Shown here: in pieces, positions 8,865 through 18,212 of the stretch | How the letters are laid out: every line of letters starts with the position of its first letter | How positions within the stretch are numbered: the first letter of the stretch is position 1 | Assembly: GCF_000400735.1 (NCBI RefSeq) | Contig: NZ_KE007359.1 | Span: forward strand, 127,885-191,884 | Direction: 5' to 3' | DNA length: 64,000 nt | Source of the DNA: Acinetobacter tandoii DSM 14970 = CIP 107469 | GTDB taxonomy: Bacteria > Pseudomonadota > Gammaproteobacteria > Pseudomonadales > Moraxellaceae | The notes under the pieces: model-generated | Seen by the model: only the letters and a program-made list of their open reading frames with translations | What the model was told of the DNA's origin: nothing | Databases searched by the model: none | Program-made: the position numbers and the translations under genes

Positions 8865-8866
8865 TG

Positions 8867-10027
8867 TTATACCAACACCTCTTTTAAAGTTTGGTAAACA
8901 TACTGGATTTGCTCATCAGTCAAATCAGGAAACATTGGTAAGCTAATAGCCGCTTCGTAATAAGCCTCAGCTTCAGGGAAGTCCCCTTGCTTAAAACCAA
9001 GCTGCTCATAATAAGGTTGAGTATGTACTGGAATGTAATGTACGTTGACACCAATCCCTTTCTCTCGCAACGTTTCAAAGATTTCTTTACGCCCTTTGCT
9101 CAATTCATTTAGCTTCAAACGAATGACATAAAGATGTAATCCAGAGTATGTTTCTGGCAATTGATATGGTGTGATTAAAGGTAAATCTTTTAATAACTCA
9201 TTATATTTATTAGCAATCTCATGTCGCTTAGCAACAAAAGCTTCTAGACGAGTCAATTGTGTAACACCCAGAGCTGCTTGTAACTCAGTCATACGGTAAT
9301 TATAACCCAACTCTACCTGCTGGTAATACCATGGGCCTTCTGAAGGTTTAGTCATAAACTCAGGGTTACGAGTTACACCATGACTACGTAATAAATCGAT
9401 TTTCTTTGCAAGCTCTTCATTATTGGTAAGCGCCATTCCACCTTCAGCAGTCGTAATAATTTTGACTGGATGAAAACTAAAAATTGTAATATCAGAATAC
9501 TGATTGGAGCCGATATAATGGTCTTTATACTTCCCACCAATTGCATGAGATGCGTCTTCAATAATGCTAAAACCATATTCTTGAGAAAGCGCATAGATTT
9601 TTTCCATATCACAGGACTGACCACACAAGTGCACTGGCACCACAATTTTGGGTAATTTATTATTTTGTTTTGCAAATTCTAGTTTAGCTTTTAAAGCATT
9701 GACTGAAAGGTTGTAAGTATCTGGATCAATATCAACAAAATCAACATCCGCTTCACAGTACAATGCACAGTTTGCTGATGCTACAAAAGTGATAGGAGAT
9801 GTCCAAAGGACATCTCCTTTCTTTAATCCCAATGCCAAACAAGCTACATGCAAAGCTGAAGTCGCACTATTCATGGCAAAGGCATACTCCGCACCTACCA
9901 ATTCTGCGACCGATTTTTCAAACAGAGGAACTTGTGGTCCTTGTGTCAAAAAATCAGATTGAAGAACCTGAACAACCGCATCAACATCAGCCTGATTTAT
10001 ATTTTGTCTACCATAAGGAATAAACAT
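8867..10027 (-). CDS. pseC: UDP-4-amino-4,6-dideoxy-N-acetyl-L-altrosamine transaminase
   Basis: 386 residues of the DegT/DnrJ/EryC1 PLP aminotransferase family. The PLP lysine lies in SFHPVKIITTAEGGMALT, typical of this family, and the cofactor pocket includes FAMNSATSALH and IIEDASHAIG. Further on are SHGVTR and the GYNYRMTELQAALG signature. It converts the 4-keto sugar made by PseB into the 4-amino sugar, the substrate of the PseH domain. It follows pseB with a one-base gap and precedes pseF, the common order of this cassette. The protein looks complete. Confidence 0.93.
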   Translation of the reverse strand: MFIPYGRQNINQADVDAVVQVLQSDFLTQGPQVPLFEKSVAELVGAEYAFAMNSATSALHVACLALGLKKGDVLWTSPITFVASANCALYCEADVDFVDIDPDTYNLSVNALKAKLEFAKQNNKLPKIVVPVHLCGQSCDMEKIYALSQEYGFSIIEDASHAIGGKYKDHYIGSNQYSDITIFSFHPVKIITTAEGGMALTNNEELAKKIDLLRSHGVTRNPEFMTKPSEGPWYYQQVELGYNYRMTELQAALGVTQLTRLEAFVAKRHEIANKYNELLKDLPLITPYQLPETYSGLHLYVIRLKLNELSKGRKEIFETLREKGIGVNVHYIPVHTQPYYEQLGFKQGDFPEAEAYYEAAISLPMFPDLTDEQIQYVYQTLKEVLV

Positions 10028-10028
10028 A

Positions 10029-11027
10029 TTAAATATTACCTACTTTCTCTGCATTTTTTACTAACCAAGCTTGTAAGTCTTCAGCGCTCATCCACTCAGC
10101 ATTGTTATCACTTGAATAATGGAAGCCTTCTGGCACTTTTGTACCATCTTTAATACGTTCTTGAGTTTCCGCCCAATCATTGATTACAGGTAAAATTTTA
10201 TAATGTTCTGGATACTCGTAAGTATAGTAAGCATCTTCAACACTAATCATTTGCTCATGCAACTTTTCACCTGGACGAATACCTACTACTTCTTGTTTAG
10301 CTTCTGGTGCTACAACTGTTGCTAAATCGGTAACTTTCATTGAAGGGATTTTTTTCACATAAATCTCTCCACCGACCATATCTTCAAATGCGTGCCAAAC
10401 CAATTCCACACCTTGTTCCAAAGAAATCATGAAACGGGTCATACGATCATCTGTAATTGGTAAAATACCTTTATCTTTAATTGACATGAAGAAAGGAATA
10501 ACTGAACCACGAGAACCCATTACGTTACCGTAGCGAACAACGGAGAATTTCGTACCGTGCTCGCCAGAATAGGCATTACCAGCAACAAATAATTTGTCAG
10601 ATGCAAGTTTTGTTGCACCATATAAATTAATTGGGCTACTAGCCTTGTCTGTTGATAGTGCAACTACACCTTTTACTTTTTTATCAATACATGCATCAAT
10701 TAAATTCATTGCACCATTGATGTTTGTTTTAATGCATTCAAAAGGATTATATTCAGCAGTCGGTACAATTTTTGTTGCAGCCGCGTGAACAACGTAATCC
10801 ACACCATCTAAAGCACGATATAGACGCTCTTTGTCTCTTACATCACCAATAAAGAAACGTACACGTTTATCATCTTTAAATTTTTTCGCCATTTCCCATT
10901 GTTTCATTTCATCACGAGAAAAAATGATTATTTTTTTAGGATTATATTTTTCTAGCGTCATTGGAATAAATGTATTCCCAAAAGAACCTGTACCGCCTGT
11001 TACTAATATTGTAGAGCCTTGTAGCAT
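10029..11027 (-). CDS. pseB: UDP-N-acetylglucosamine 4,6-dehydratase (inverting)
   Basis: 332 residues, a short-chain dehydrogenase fold. The nucleotide motif is TGGTGSFGNTF near the N-terminus, and the active-site region ALSTDKASSPINLYGATKLA carries the family's Asp/Lys and the YxxxK pair. It catalyses the first step of pseudaminate synthesis, dehydrating and C5-epimerising UDP-GlcNAc. The short soluble form without membrane segments marks PseB rather than a long WbpM/FlmA-type dehydratase. It begins 43 bases after gna, the largest gap in the operon before pseI. Confidence 0.93.
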   Translation of the reverse strand: MLQGSTILVTGGTGSFGNTFIPMTLEKYNPKKIIIFSRDEMKQWEMAKKFKDDKRVRFFIGDVRDKERLYRALDGVDYVVHAAATKIVPTAEYNPFECIKTNINGAMNLIDACIDKKVKGVVALSTDKASSPINLYGATKLASDKLFVAGNAYSGEHGTKFSVVRYGNVMGSRGSVIPFFMSIKDKGILPITDDRMTRFMISLEQGVELVWHAFEDMVGGEIYVKKIPSMKVTDLATVVAPEAKQEVVGIRPGEKLHEQMISVEDAYYTYEYPEHYKILPVINDWAETQERIKDGTKVPEGFHYSSDNNAEWMSAEDLQAWLVKNAEKVGNI

Positions 11028-11070
11028 TATTTCCTCGAACTTTTTTAAGCTAGATATAAAATTTCGTTAA

Positions 11071-12348
11071 TTATAACCGAATATTAGATTCTTCTTTATC
11101 TAATATATATTTCAAGTCATATAAGACGTGATTCTGTTTACCTAATGCATGCATTTCTTGTGAAGTCATCGCCTTAAATTGATCATGTGCAACTGCGAGA
11201 ATAATGGCGTCATATTGCCCTGATTCCAAATTTTTAACAGGCGCCAAACCATATTCGTGTTTCACTTCTTCAGGATCCACCCATGGGTCATAAATATCCA
11301 AATCGAGATCATAATCTTTTAGGGCATTGACCATATCAATGATTTTACTGTTTCGAATATCTGGGCAGTTTTCCTTAAAACTTAAGCCCATCACCAATAT
11401 TTTTGAGCCGACAACCTGAATGCGTTTCTTCACCATTTCCTTAATCAGTTGTGTCGCCACATATTCACCCATGCGATCATTTAGTCGACGTGCAGCTAAA
11501 ATAATTTCGGGATGTAACCCAATCGATTGAGCTTTATGCGTTAAATAATACGGATCTACGCCAATACAATGGCCTCCCACCAAACCTGGACGGAATGGTA
11601 AAAAGTTCCATTTGGTACCCGCAGCTTTGAGCACATCTTCAGTGTCAATTCCTAATTTATTAAAAATCAGCGCCAACTCATTAATTAACGCAATATTGAC
11701 ATCACGTTGGGTATTTTCAATCACCTTGGCTGCTTCAGCCACTTTAATGCTTGGTGCTTTATGTGTACCTGCCTCAACAATTAAATTATAAACCTGATCC
11801 ACATAGTCAGCAGTTTCAGGCGTAGAGCCTGAAGTAATTTTTAAAATGTTGGTTACACGGTGCTGTTTATCACCAGGATTAATACGCTCTGGGCTATAAC
11901 CTGCAAAGAAATCCTGATTAAATTGGAGTCCAGAAACTCTTTCTAATACAGGAATACAAACTTCTTCTGTTGCACCTGGATAAACAGTTGATTCGTAGAC
12001 AACGACGTCACCTTTTTTTAATACTTTTCCAATGCTTTCAGATGCTTTAATTAATGGTGTTAAATCTGGTTGCTTAAAATCATCAATTGGGGTCGGAACA
12101 GTCACAATAAAAAAATTGCAGTCCTGTAAATCCAGTAATTCTGAGGAATAGCTTAATTGCGTTGCAGCCAACAGCTCATCAGGCGTGACTTCTAACGTAT
12201 GGTCTTGCATACTTTTTAATTCATCAATCCGTTTTTGATGAATATCGAATCCCACAACAGGAACACTTTTCCCAAACTCTACCGCCAACGGCAACCCCAC
12301 ATACCCCAGACCAATAATGGCTATTTTTAACTCTGAATTCTGCAACAT
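11071..12348 (-). CDS. gna: UDP-N-acetyl-hexosamine 6-dehydrogenase (Gna type)
   Basis: 425 residues of the UDP-glucose/GDP-mannose dehydrogenase family. [17 protein letters not shown] near the N-terminus is the NAD-binding loop. [22 protein letters not shown] holds the catalytic lysine region, and [19 protein letters not shown] contains the nucleophilic cysteine. A C-terminal substrate-binding domain with [15 protein letters not shown] follows. Members next to wza in Acinetobacter capsule loci are called Gna and are thought to make UDP-N-acetylgalactosaminuronate. First gene of the leftward operon, divergent from wza. Glc versus Gal configuration is not decidable here. Confidence 0.88.
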   Translation of the reverse strand: MLQNSELKIAIIGLGYVGLPLAVEFGKSVPVVGFDIHQKRIDELKSMQDHTLEVTPDELLAATQLSYSSELLDLQDCNFFIVTVPTPIDDFKQPDLTPLIKASESIGKVLKKGDVVVYESTVYPGATEEVCIPVLERVSGLQFNQDFFAGYSPERINPGDKQHRVTNILKITSGSTPETADYVDQVYNLIVEAGTHKAPSIKVAEAAKVIENTQRDVNIALINELALIFNKLGIDTEDVLKAAGTKWNFLPFRPGLVGGHCIGVDPYYLTHKAQSIGLHPEIILAARRLNDRMGEYVATQLIKEMVKKRIQVVGSKILVMGLSFKENCPDIRNSKIIDMVNALKDYDLDLDIYDPWVDPEEVKHEYGLAPVKNLESGQYDAIILAVAHDQFKAMTSQEMHALGKQNHVLYDLKYILDKEESNIRL

Positions 12349-12417
12349 GTGTTTGCCTTGATGCCCGTGCTCATTGACTTTGGAATAAATTAAATGCCAT
12401 TTTATCGGCTATTCGCT

Positions 12418-12445
12418 AATATAACAGAAATACATTTTGTCTTAA
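12418..12445 (-). promoter_or_regulatory. Candidate sigma-70 promoter for the gna-to-transferase operon
   Basis: On the minus strand, TTAAGA (complement of 12440-12445) is followed after 16 bases by TATATT (complement of 12418-12423). A transcript would start near 12411, about 60 bases before the gna ATG. It lies in the 205-base region shared by the divergent gna and wza transcripts. That region is AT-rich and shows no ops/JUMPstart element. The boxes were picked by eye. Confidence 0.35.
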
Positions 12446-12553
12446 CGTAAATGCGTATAAATAAATTATACAATTTGTTATAGTTAGCTAAATTTTGAAT
12501 AGATACACTCAATCGCATCAAAAGATTGAAATATTTTTATAATAGGGTTCAGA

Positions 12554-13660
12554 GTGAAATTTCTACAATATATTGGCCTTTTAGGGTTCACACTTAGCAC
12601 TGTCGGTTGTGCTTTAGCGCCCGGCCTACAAACATATGATTTACCTGAACAAGGAGTCTATCAAACCGAGCTTGGAAGCTCTGTGAATGTTATCCAGTTA
12701 AATCAAAACACCCTACGCCATTTACAGCAAAATCAAAATACTGATATACAAGATATTTCTAGCTTATTTCGTCACTCGCAACTGAACTATAAACTTAGCC
12801 CTGGCGATATTTTATCTATCTATTTATGGGCTTATCCTGAAATTACTCCGCCTATTAATACAGCAGTCAGTAATGATCAATCCATTCAAGCCAATGGCTT
12901 CCAAATTGATCAAGCAGGCTATATTCAATTCCCAATTATTGGACGCTACAAAGCAGCGGGGAAATCACTTAACCAAGTCAATCAGGAACTACGTAATCAA
13001 CTTTCACGCTATTTAAAAACCCCTGACGTAATTGCCCGTGTCCTGTCTTATCAAGGACAGCGTTACTCTGTCCAAGGCAACGTGATGAAAGGTGGACAAT
13101 TCTTCCTGAGTGACCAACCTGTAAGTGTTTATACTGCACTTGGTTTAGCTGGCGGGGTAAACACCCAGTATGGGGATAATACCTCCATCACATTAGTGCG
13201 TCAGGGGCGTACTTATCAGTTAAATAGCATTGATTTAGAAAAAGCAGGTTATTCGCTGCATAATCTTTTAATTCAACCCAATGATACGCTTTATGTAAAT
13301 TCAAAAGAAAATCAAAAAATTTACGTAATGGGTGAGTCTGGCAAGAACCAATCCTTATTAATGCGTGATCAGGGTATGAGCTTAAGTGATGTCTTAGGTG
13401 AAAGTCTTGGTTTAAACCCCAATACTGCCAGTGCAAGTCGTATTTATGTGTTGCGTAGTGATCCGCAAACGCAGCAAACCGAACTTTATCATATGAATTT
13501 GTTAAGTTTAGGGGATTTTGGTTTAGCTAATCAGTTTAAAATGCGCCGCAATGATATTGTTTATGTTGACTCCACTGGCTTAGCGCGTTGGCAACGTATT
13601 GTGACCCAAATTCTACCTTTCTCTAATGCTTTATATAATATTGATCGCTTGGGGAACTAA
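12554..13660 (+). CDS. wza: Outer-membrane polysaccharide export lipoprotein
   Basis: 368 residues starting at GTG, with AGGG six bases upstream as ribosome site. The signal peptide ends in STVGC (Cys19), so it is lipidated. A poly_export domain follows (YKLSPGDILSIYLWAYPEI, then QFPIIGRYKAAGKSLNQV) and then SLBB-type repeats (VYTALGLAGGVN, PNDTLYVNS, RRNDIVYVDSTG). The C-terminal amphipathic segment (ARWQRIVTQILPFS) fits the outer-membrane helix barrel of Wza. It forms the channel through which capsule leaves the cell. Its stop codon overlaps the wzb start (TAATG). Confidence 0.94.
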   Translation: MKFLQYIGLLGFTLSTVGCALAPGLQTYDLPEQGVYQTELGSSVNVIQLNQNTLRHLQQNQNTDIQDISSLFRHSQLNYKLSPGDILSIYLWAYPEITPPINTAVSNDQSIQANGFQIDQAGYIQFPIIGRYKAAGKSLNQVNQELRNQLSRYLKTPDVIARVLSYQGQRYSVQGNVMKGGQFFLSDQPVSVYTALGLAGGVNTQYGDNTSITLVRQGRTYQLNSIDLEKAGYSLHNLLIQPNDTLYVNSKENQKIYVMGESGKNQSLLMRDQGMSLSDVLGESLGLNPNTASASRIYVLRSDPQTQQTELYHMNLLSLGDFGLANQFKMRRNDIVYVDSTGLARWQRIVTQILPFSNALYNIDRLGN

Positions 13661-14088
13661 TGCACATTCAAAATATTCTCGTGGTCTGTATTGGAAATAT
13701 TTGTCGTAGTCCGATGGCTGAATATTTTTTAAAACAGGAATTCCCTCAACTTCATGTTGAATCGGCTGGAATCTCTGGTTTAATTGGTCATAATGCCGAT
13801 GATAAAGCCATCTTATGTATGCAAAGACATGGTATTGATATGCAGGCACATGTCGCCAAAAAACTAAATGCAGAATTAATAAAAAAATCCGACTTAATTT
13901 TAGTCATGAGTCAAAATCAGCAAAAACATATTGAGCAGACATGGCCATTTTCCAAAGGAAAAACCTTTCGACTTGGCCATTGGCAAGGTAAAAATGTTCC
14001 TGACCCTTACCAGCATGAGCAAGCCGTTTTTGATGATACCTGTCAGCTTATACAAAACTGTATAAGTGACTGGAAGAAACATATTTAA
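13660..14088 (+). CDS. wzb: Low-molecular-weight protein-tyrosine phosphatase for Wzc
   Basis: 142 residues with the C-x5-R phosphatase loop (Cys10 to Arg16 in VVCIGNICRSP) and the general-acid Asp in VPDPYQHE. Wzb dephosphorylates the C-terminal tyrosines of Wzc, keeping the kinase cycling during polymer growth. The gene shares a base with the end of wza and precedes wzc by 18 bases. This is a normal, complete family member. Confidence 0.95.
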   Translation: MHIQNILVVCIGNICRSPMAEYFLKQEFPQLHVESAGISGLIGHNADDKAILCMQRHGIDMQAHVAKKLNAELIKKSDLILVMSQNQQKHIEQTWPFSKGKTFRLGHWQGKNVPDPYQHEQAVFDDTCQLIQNCISDWKKHI

Positions 14089-14106
14089 CCCATTGATAGC
14101 AAAATT

Positions 14107-16290
14107 ATGAGCCAAAATACCAATACAGAAGACACAATTGATTTAAAAGAGCTGTTCTTTTCGTTAATTGCTCAATGGAAACTGATTGCATTATGTACCA
14201 TCTTAAGTTTGGTGTGTGCATTACTTTATTTAAGAACAACTCAAGATATTTATGCGGTTGATGCACTGATACAAGTTGAAGATAGCAAAGGGGCAGGCAC
14301 TGCAGCATTACTGGGTGATTTATCGTCAATGGTCGATCAGAAGTCCCCTGCTCAAGCTGAAATAGAAATTCTAAGATCGCGTTTGGTTTTAGGACAAGTT
14401 ATCCAACAATTGCATTTAGATTTTAGTATATCATCAACCGATGACACTGTTTTCCATCGTTTGTTGAATCAAGATACCTTTCAAACTGAATATCAGCCAC
14501 AGGCTGTCACTTTTTACAATAACGAACAGTCATTTCAGGTTCGAAAATTTGATGTCCCTGCTGAATATCTCGACAAACCACTACTTTTGAGTTTTGAGAA
14601 TAAGCAATTTACCCTTACAGATCAAAAAACAGATGAAGTCGTTTTTAAAGGGACATTGAATCAGATCAACCAAAGTCGTTCATCTATTGGAACTTGGAAT
14701 ATTGGCATTTTTAGTCGTGATCCATTGAGTTCAAGTTACAATGTTCAGAAAATGTCTTTACCAGCCGCTGTGGATACGGTTCTGCAGAATTATTCTGTGG
14801 CAGAAAAAGGAAAACTTACGGGCGTACTTGGGCTTAATTATCAGGGAGCTGATAAAGAGCACATTACCAAAGTTCTGAATTCTATTTTGGTTGCTTATAG
14901 CAAACAAAACATCGAACGTCGTTCTGCTGAAACAGCACAAACTTTAAAGTTCCTCGATGAACAACTACCAGAGTTAAAACAGCAACTTGATATTGCTGAA
15001 CGTGAGTTTAACAAGTTCCGTGAACAGTACAACACCGTTGATGTCACGAAGGAATCTGAACTTTATCTCACTCAAAGCATTAGCCTTGAAACTCAAAAAA
15101 TTGAACTGGAACAGAAGCAGGCTGAACTTTCAGAAAAATACACTGCTGAACACCCAGCAATGCAACAAATCGGTGCTCAACTTGCTGCAATTAACAGTAA
15201 AATTAAAGAGCTGAATGCAACGCTGAAACAATTACCCGACCTACAACGTCGTTATTTACAGTTATATCGTGAAGTTGAAGTTAAACAGCAACTCTACACT
15301 ACATTGTTAAACTCTTATCAACAGTTACGTATTGCCAAAGCCGGTGAAATTGGTAATGTGCGTATTGTTGATACCGCAGTCTTGCCAATTGAGCCAATTA
15401 AACCTAAAAAATTGTTAGTACTCTTGCTATCGATTTTTGTCGGTGGGTTTATCGGTGTATTAGTCGCATTAATGCGAAATATGCTGCGCACAGGAATTAA
15501 AGATTCTGGTCAAATTGAGACTGAACTTGATCTGCCTGTCTATGCGACTGTGCCACGCTCACCTGTGCAAGAAAGTCGTATTAATATTATCAAGAAGAAG
15601 AAAAGTATCCCGATTCTTGCTGTCAAAAATAGTGATGATATTGCGATTGAAAGTTTACGTAGTATGCGTACTGCAATTCATTTCGCCCTCAATAATGCGC
15701 GTAATAACATTATTATGATTTCAGGTCCTGCACCAGAACTTGGTAAATCATTTGTCTCAACCAACCTCGCGGTTATTTTGGCGCAAAGCAACAAACGTGT
15801 ACTATTAATTGATGCAGACTTACGCCGTGGTTATTTACATAAGTACTTCCATGAAGATAACCAAGCAGGACTCGCTGAATACCTCAATGGTCAACATCCG
15901 TTAGAGAAGATTCTCAAGACAACAGAAGTTGAAAATTTATCGGTGATTACTCGTGGCAAGAGTCCAGCAAATCCATCTGAGTTGCTCAGCACTGAACGCT
16001 TTAAAAGTTTATTGGAAAACTTGTCTACTCAATTTGACCATATCATTATCGACACACCACCTATTTTGGCGGTTACCGATGGTATTATCATTTCTCAATA
16101 TGCTGGTGTTAATCTTGTTATTGCGCGTTATGGTAAGACACAAATTAAAGAGCTTGAATTGGTCGTTAACCGCTTTGAACAGGCCAGCGTTAAAGTGACA
16201 GGTATTATCTTGAATGATATTCAACGTACAGCTGGCACAAGTTATGGCTATAACTACGCTTATGCCTATAAAAATGCGAAAGATGATTAA
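14107..16290 (+). CDS. wzc: Capsule polysaccharide co-polymerase and tyrosine autokinase
   Basis: 727 residues. An N-terminal Wzz domain starts with a membrane segment around residues 28-48. A coiled-coil periplasmic region runs around 275-390, and a second membrane segment lies near 440-460. A BY-kinase domain follows, with Walker A GPAPELGKS at 540-548 (Lys547), Walker A' LLIDADLRRG and Walker B HIIIDTPP. The tail has five alternating tyrosines (Tyr713, 715, 717, 719, 721), the autophosphorylation cluster. It controls chain length with Wzy and docks to Wza. Last gene of the rightward trio, followed by a terminator. Confidence 0.95.
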   Translation: MSQNTNTEDTIDLKELFFSLIAQWKLIALCTILSLVCALLYLRTTQDIYAVDALIQVEDSKGAGTAALLGDLSSMVDQKSPAQAEIEILRSRLVLGQVIQQLHLDFSISSTDDTVFHRLLNQDTFQTEYQPQAVTFYNNEQSFQVRKFDVPAEYLDKPLLLSFENKQFTLTDQKTDEVVFKGTLNQINQSRSSIGTWNIGIFSRDPLSSSYNVQKMSLPAAVDTVLQNYSVAEKGKLTGVLGLNYQGADKEHITKVLNSILVAYSKQNIERRSAETAQTLKFLDEQLPELKQQLDIAEREFNKFREQYNTVDVTKESELYLTQSISLETQKIELEQKQAELSEKYTAEHPAMQQIGAQLAAINSKIKELNATLKQLPDLQRRYLQLYREVEVKQQLYTTLLNSYQQLRIAKAGEIGNVRIVDTAVLPIEPIKPKKLLVLLLSIFVGGFIGVLVALMRNMLRTGIKDSGQIETELDLPVYATVPRSPVQESRINIIKKKKSIPILAVKNSDDIAIESLRSMRTAIHFALNNARNNIIMISGPAPELGKSFVSTNLAVILAQSNKRVLLIDADLRRGYLHKYFHEDNQAGLAEYLNGQHPLEKILKTTEVENLSVITRGKSPANPSELLSTERFKSLLENLSTQFDHIIIDTPPILAVTDGIIISQYAGVNLVIARYGKTQIKELELVVNRFEQASVKVTGIILNDIQRTAGTSYGYNYAYAYKNAKDD

Positions 16291-16314
16291 TACTTAACAA
16301 TCATTTTTTTATTT

Positions 16315-16342
16315 AAAAGGATCAGCATCATGTTGGTCCTTT
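16315..16342 (+). terminator. Terminator after wzc
   Basis: AAAAGGATCA at 16315-16324 pairs with TGGTCCTTTT at 16333-16342 (one G-T pair), with an 8-base loop and a following T-run. It begins 25 bases after the wzc stop and ends the wza-wzb-wzc transcript. Confidence 0.75.
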
Positions 16343-16513
16343 TTTATTTGTATAAAAAATGTTTTAGGTAATCAGTCTGTTATAGCTTCTTGACCTATAC
16401 AGGCATATAGTAATATCCGAATATAGAATCGGTTGAAATACCATCTAAGCATTAAAAAGTTTGCTAAAATAGCGGCAAATTTTTGATTACTACAATGAAT
16501 TTTGGAAAACCCT

Positions 16514-17218
16514 ATGAGTAAAGCCTTACCCATCGCTGTTGCTGTAATTTTAGGCGGTGCTGCACTTGTTCCAGTTTATTATGCAACCAAACACCCTGAA
16601 GCCATCACATCAAAAGCCTCTAAAAATGCTTCTGCTGTTGAAAAAATTAGTTATGCTTTAGGTTATGAAGTCGCACATCAAACACCTCCTGAACTTGATA
16701 TCAACAGCTTTGTAACAGGCGTACGTGAAGGTCATGCTCGTACACAACCTGCATACACTGAACAAGAATTGCAGCAAGCTTATCAGCAATTCCAACAAGA
16801 AATGCAGAAAAAACAAGCAGATCAAGCTAAAAATACACAGAGTGCTAGTGATAGCTTCCTGACAGAGAATGCCAAAAAGCCAGGAGTAAAAACGACTGCT
16901 TCTGGATTACAATATATTATTACTCAAGAAGGTACGGGCAAGCAGCCATCGGCTGACTCTGTCGTGACAGTTCACTACACTGGTAAATTGGTTGATGGCA
17001 AAGTATTTGATAGCTCAATTCAACGTGGAGAGCCAATTGAGTTCCCACTTAATCAGGTAATTCCAGGTTGGACTGAAGGCTTACAATTGATGAAGGAAGG
17101 TGGTAAAGCCACTTTATTTATTCCTGCTAAATTGGGCTACGGCGAACAAGGTGTGCCAGGCACGATTCCAGCCAATAGCACACTAATTTTTGATGTTGAA
17201 TTAATTAAAGTAAAGTAA
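16514..17218 (+). CDS. fkpA: FKBP-type peptidyl-prolyl isomerase, membrane-anchored or exported
   Basis: About 234 residues from the ATG at 16514 (GGA eight bases upstream). The frame is open to a TTG four codons earlier, which lacks support. Residues 2-25 form a hydrophobic signal or anchor. An alpha-helical dimerisation domain ([15 protein letters not shown] ... [14 protein letters not shown]) is followed by a C-terminal FKBP domain ([50 protein letters not shown]). It is the conserved gene flanking Acinetobacter capsule loci. It probably assists folding of envelope proteins in the periplasm. It is followed by a hairpin. Confidence 0.92.
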   Translation: MSKALPIAVAVILGGAALVPVYYATKHPEAITSKASKNASAVEKISYALGYEVAHQTPPELDINSFVTGVREGHARTQPAYTEQELQQAYQQFQQEMQKKQADQAKNTQSASDSFLTENAKKPGVKTTASGLQYIITQEGTGKQPSADSVVTVHYTGKLVDGKVFDSSIQRGEPIEFPLNQVIPGWTEGLQLMKEGGKATLFIPAKLGYGEQGVPGTIPANSTLIFDVELIKVK

Positions 17219-17224
17219 GAAATT

Positions 17225-17245
17225 AAGGAGAGCTGAGCTCTCCTT
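17225..17245 (+). terminator. Hairpin after fkpA
   Basis: AAGGAGAGC (17225-17233) and GCTCTCCTT (17237-17245) form a perfect 9-bp stem with a 3-base loop, seven bases after the fkpA stop codon. The T-tract after it is short (CTTTG), so termination may be partial. Confidence 0.6.
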
Positions 17246-17430
17246 CTTTGACTTTAGAGATTAAATTTTGCATAAAACGTGGGCATTAAATCGAATAGAT
17301 TCGATCTACTCCATATGATTTTTAATCCCCACCCCATTCAAATTTAACGCAGAAAAAATAAAAAGTACTGTCGTCAATATTCCTTGGAGTTTTGAATATT
17401 CCGACACGAAAAAGACTTTAGGACGATTGA

Positions 17431-18120
17431 ATGAAAATACACATACTTTTGGCATCTACACTGTTATTCAGTGCAGCAGCTTTTGCGAAACCTATTACCA
17501 CTAGCAGTCCAAGCACAGAACAAATTGGGTATAGCTTTGGCTATTTAATGGGTCGCACCAATGCCGAATCGTTGAAAGATTTAAATCTTGAAGCCTTCAT
17601 TCAAGGGCTCAGAGAAGCCGCTCAAGGCAAAGAAGCTTCATTGACCGATGAAGAAATGGCACGTGTCTTAACCCAATATAAAAAACAGGCAGAAGCCCAA
17701 CAGTTAATTGAATTAAGAAAGAAAGCTGAAGAAAATAATAGAATCGGCTCAGCCTTTCTTGCAGAAAATGCCAAAAAATCAGGCGTACAAACCACTGCGT
17801 CAGGATTACAATATCAAGTCATTCAAGCCGGTACTGGAAAAACACCTAAAGTCAGCTCAAAAGTTAAAGTCGATTATGAAGGTCGCCTGATTGATGGTAC
17901 TGTTTTCGATAGTTCGATTGCACGTCAACACCCTGTCGAATTCCAAGTCAATCAAGTGATTCAAGGCTGGACCGAAGGCTTACAATTAATGAAGGAAGGG
18001 GCAAAATATCGCTTCTTTATTCCTGCTCATCTCGCTTATGGTCAGATCGGTTCAGGCGATATTATCGAGCCAAACAGTACCTTAATTTTTGATGTCGAAT
18101 TATTACAAGTACTGCCTTGA
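17431..18120 (+). CDS. Second FKBP-type peptidyl-prolyl isomerase, periplasmic
   Basis: 229 residues with a cleavable signal peptide (hydrophobic core LLASTLLFSAAAFA, cleavage after AFA). It has the same two-domain plan as fkpA: an N-terminal helical part (GYSFGYLMGRTNAESL ... LRKKAEENNR) and a C-terminal FKBP domain ([44 protein letters not shown]). It shares long identical stretches with the gene before it, so the pair is a tandem duplication that has diverged. Acinetobacter annotations often call it fklB. A strong terminator follows directly. Confidence 0.92.
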   Translation: MKIHILLASTLLFSAAAFAKPITTSSPSTEQIGYSFGYLMGRTNAESLKDLNLEAFIQGLREAAQGKEASLTDEEMARVLTQYKKQAEAQQLIELRKKAEENNRIGSAFLAENAKKSGVQTTASGLQYQVIQAGTGKTPKVSSKVKVDYEGRLIDGTVFDSSIARQHPVEFQVNQVIQGWTEGLQLMKEGAKYRFFIPAHLAYGQIGSGDIIEPNSTLIFDVELLQVLP

Positions 18121-18150
18121 AAAAAAGGGACTGAGATCAGTCCCTTTTTT
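18121..18150 (+). terminator. Terminator after second FKBP gene
   Basis: AAAAAAGGGACTGA (18121-18134) pairs perfectly with TCAGTCCCTTTTTT (18137-18150), followed by more Ts. It sits directly after the stop codon. The A-run on the left gives a T-run on the other strand, so it may also stop murJ transcripts coming from the right. Confidence 0.85.
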
Positions 18151-18212
18151 TACTATAGATAACCTTTAAAAACAGCGAATGCTTTGATTTCAGTCTCGAT
18201 CAAAAATGATCT

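Noticed and set aside
5144..11027. Legionaminic or N-acetylneuraminic acid pathway instead of pseudaminic acid
   Set aside because: PseB-type inverting dehydratase, PseG with GTGH and PseH-type GNAT are all present; no NeuC-like or Leg-specific epimerase is visible.
12349..12553. ops/JUMPstart element before the capsule genes
   Set aside because: No GGCGGTAG-like core was found in the divergent promoter region.
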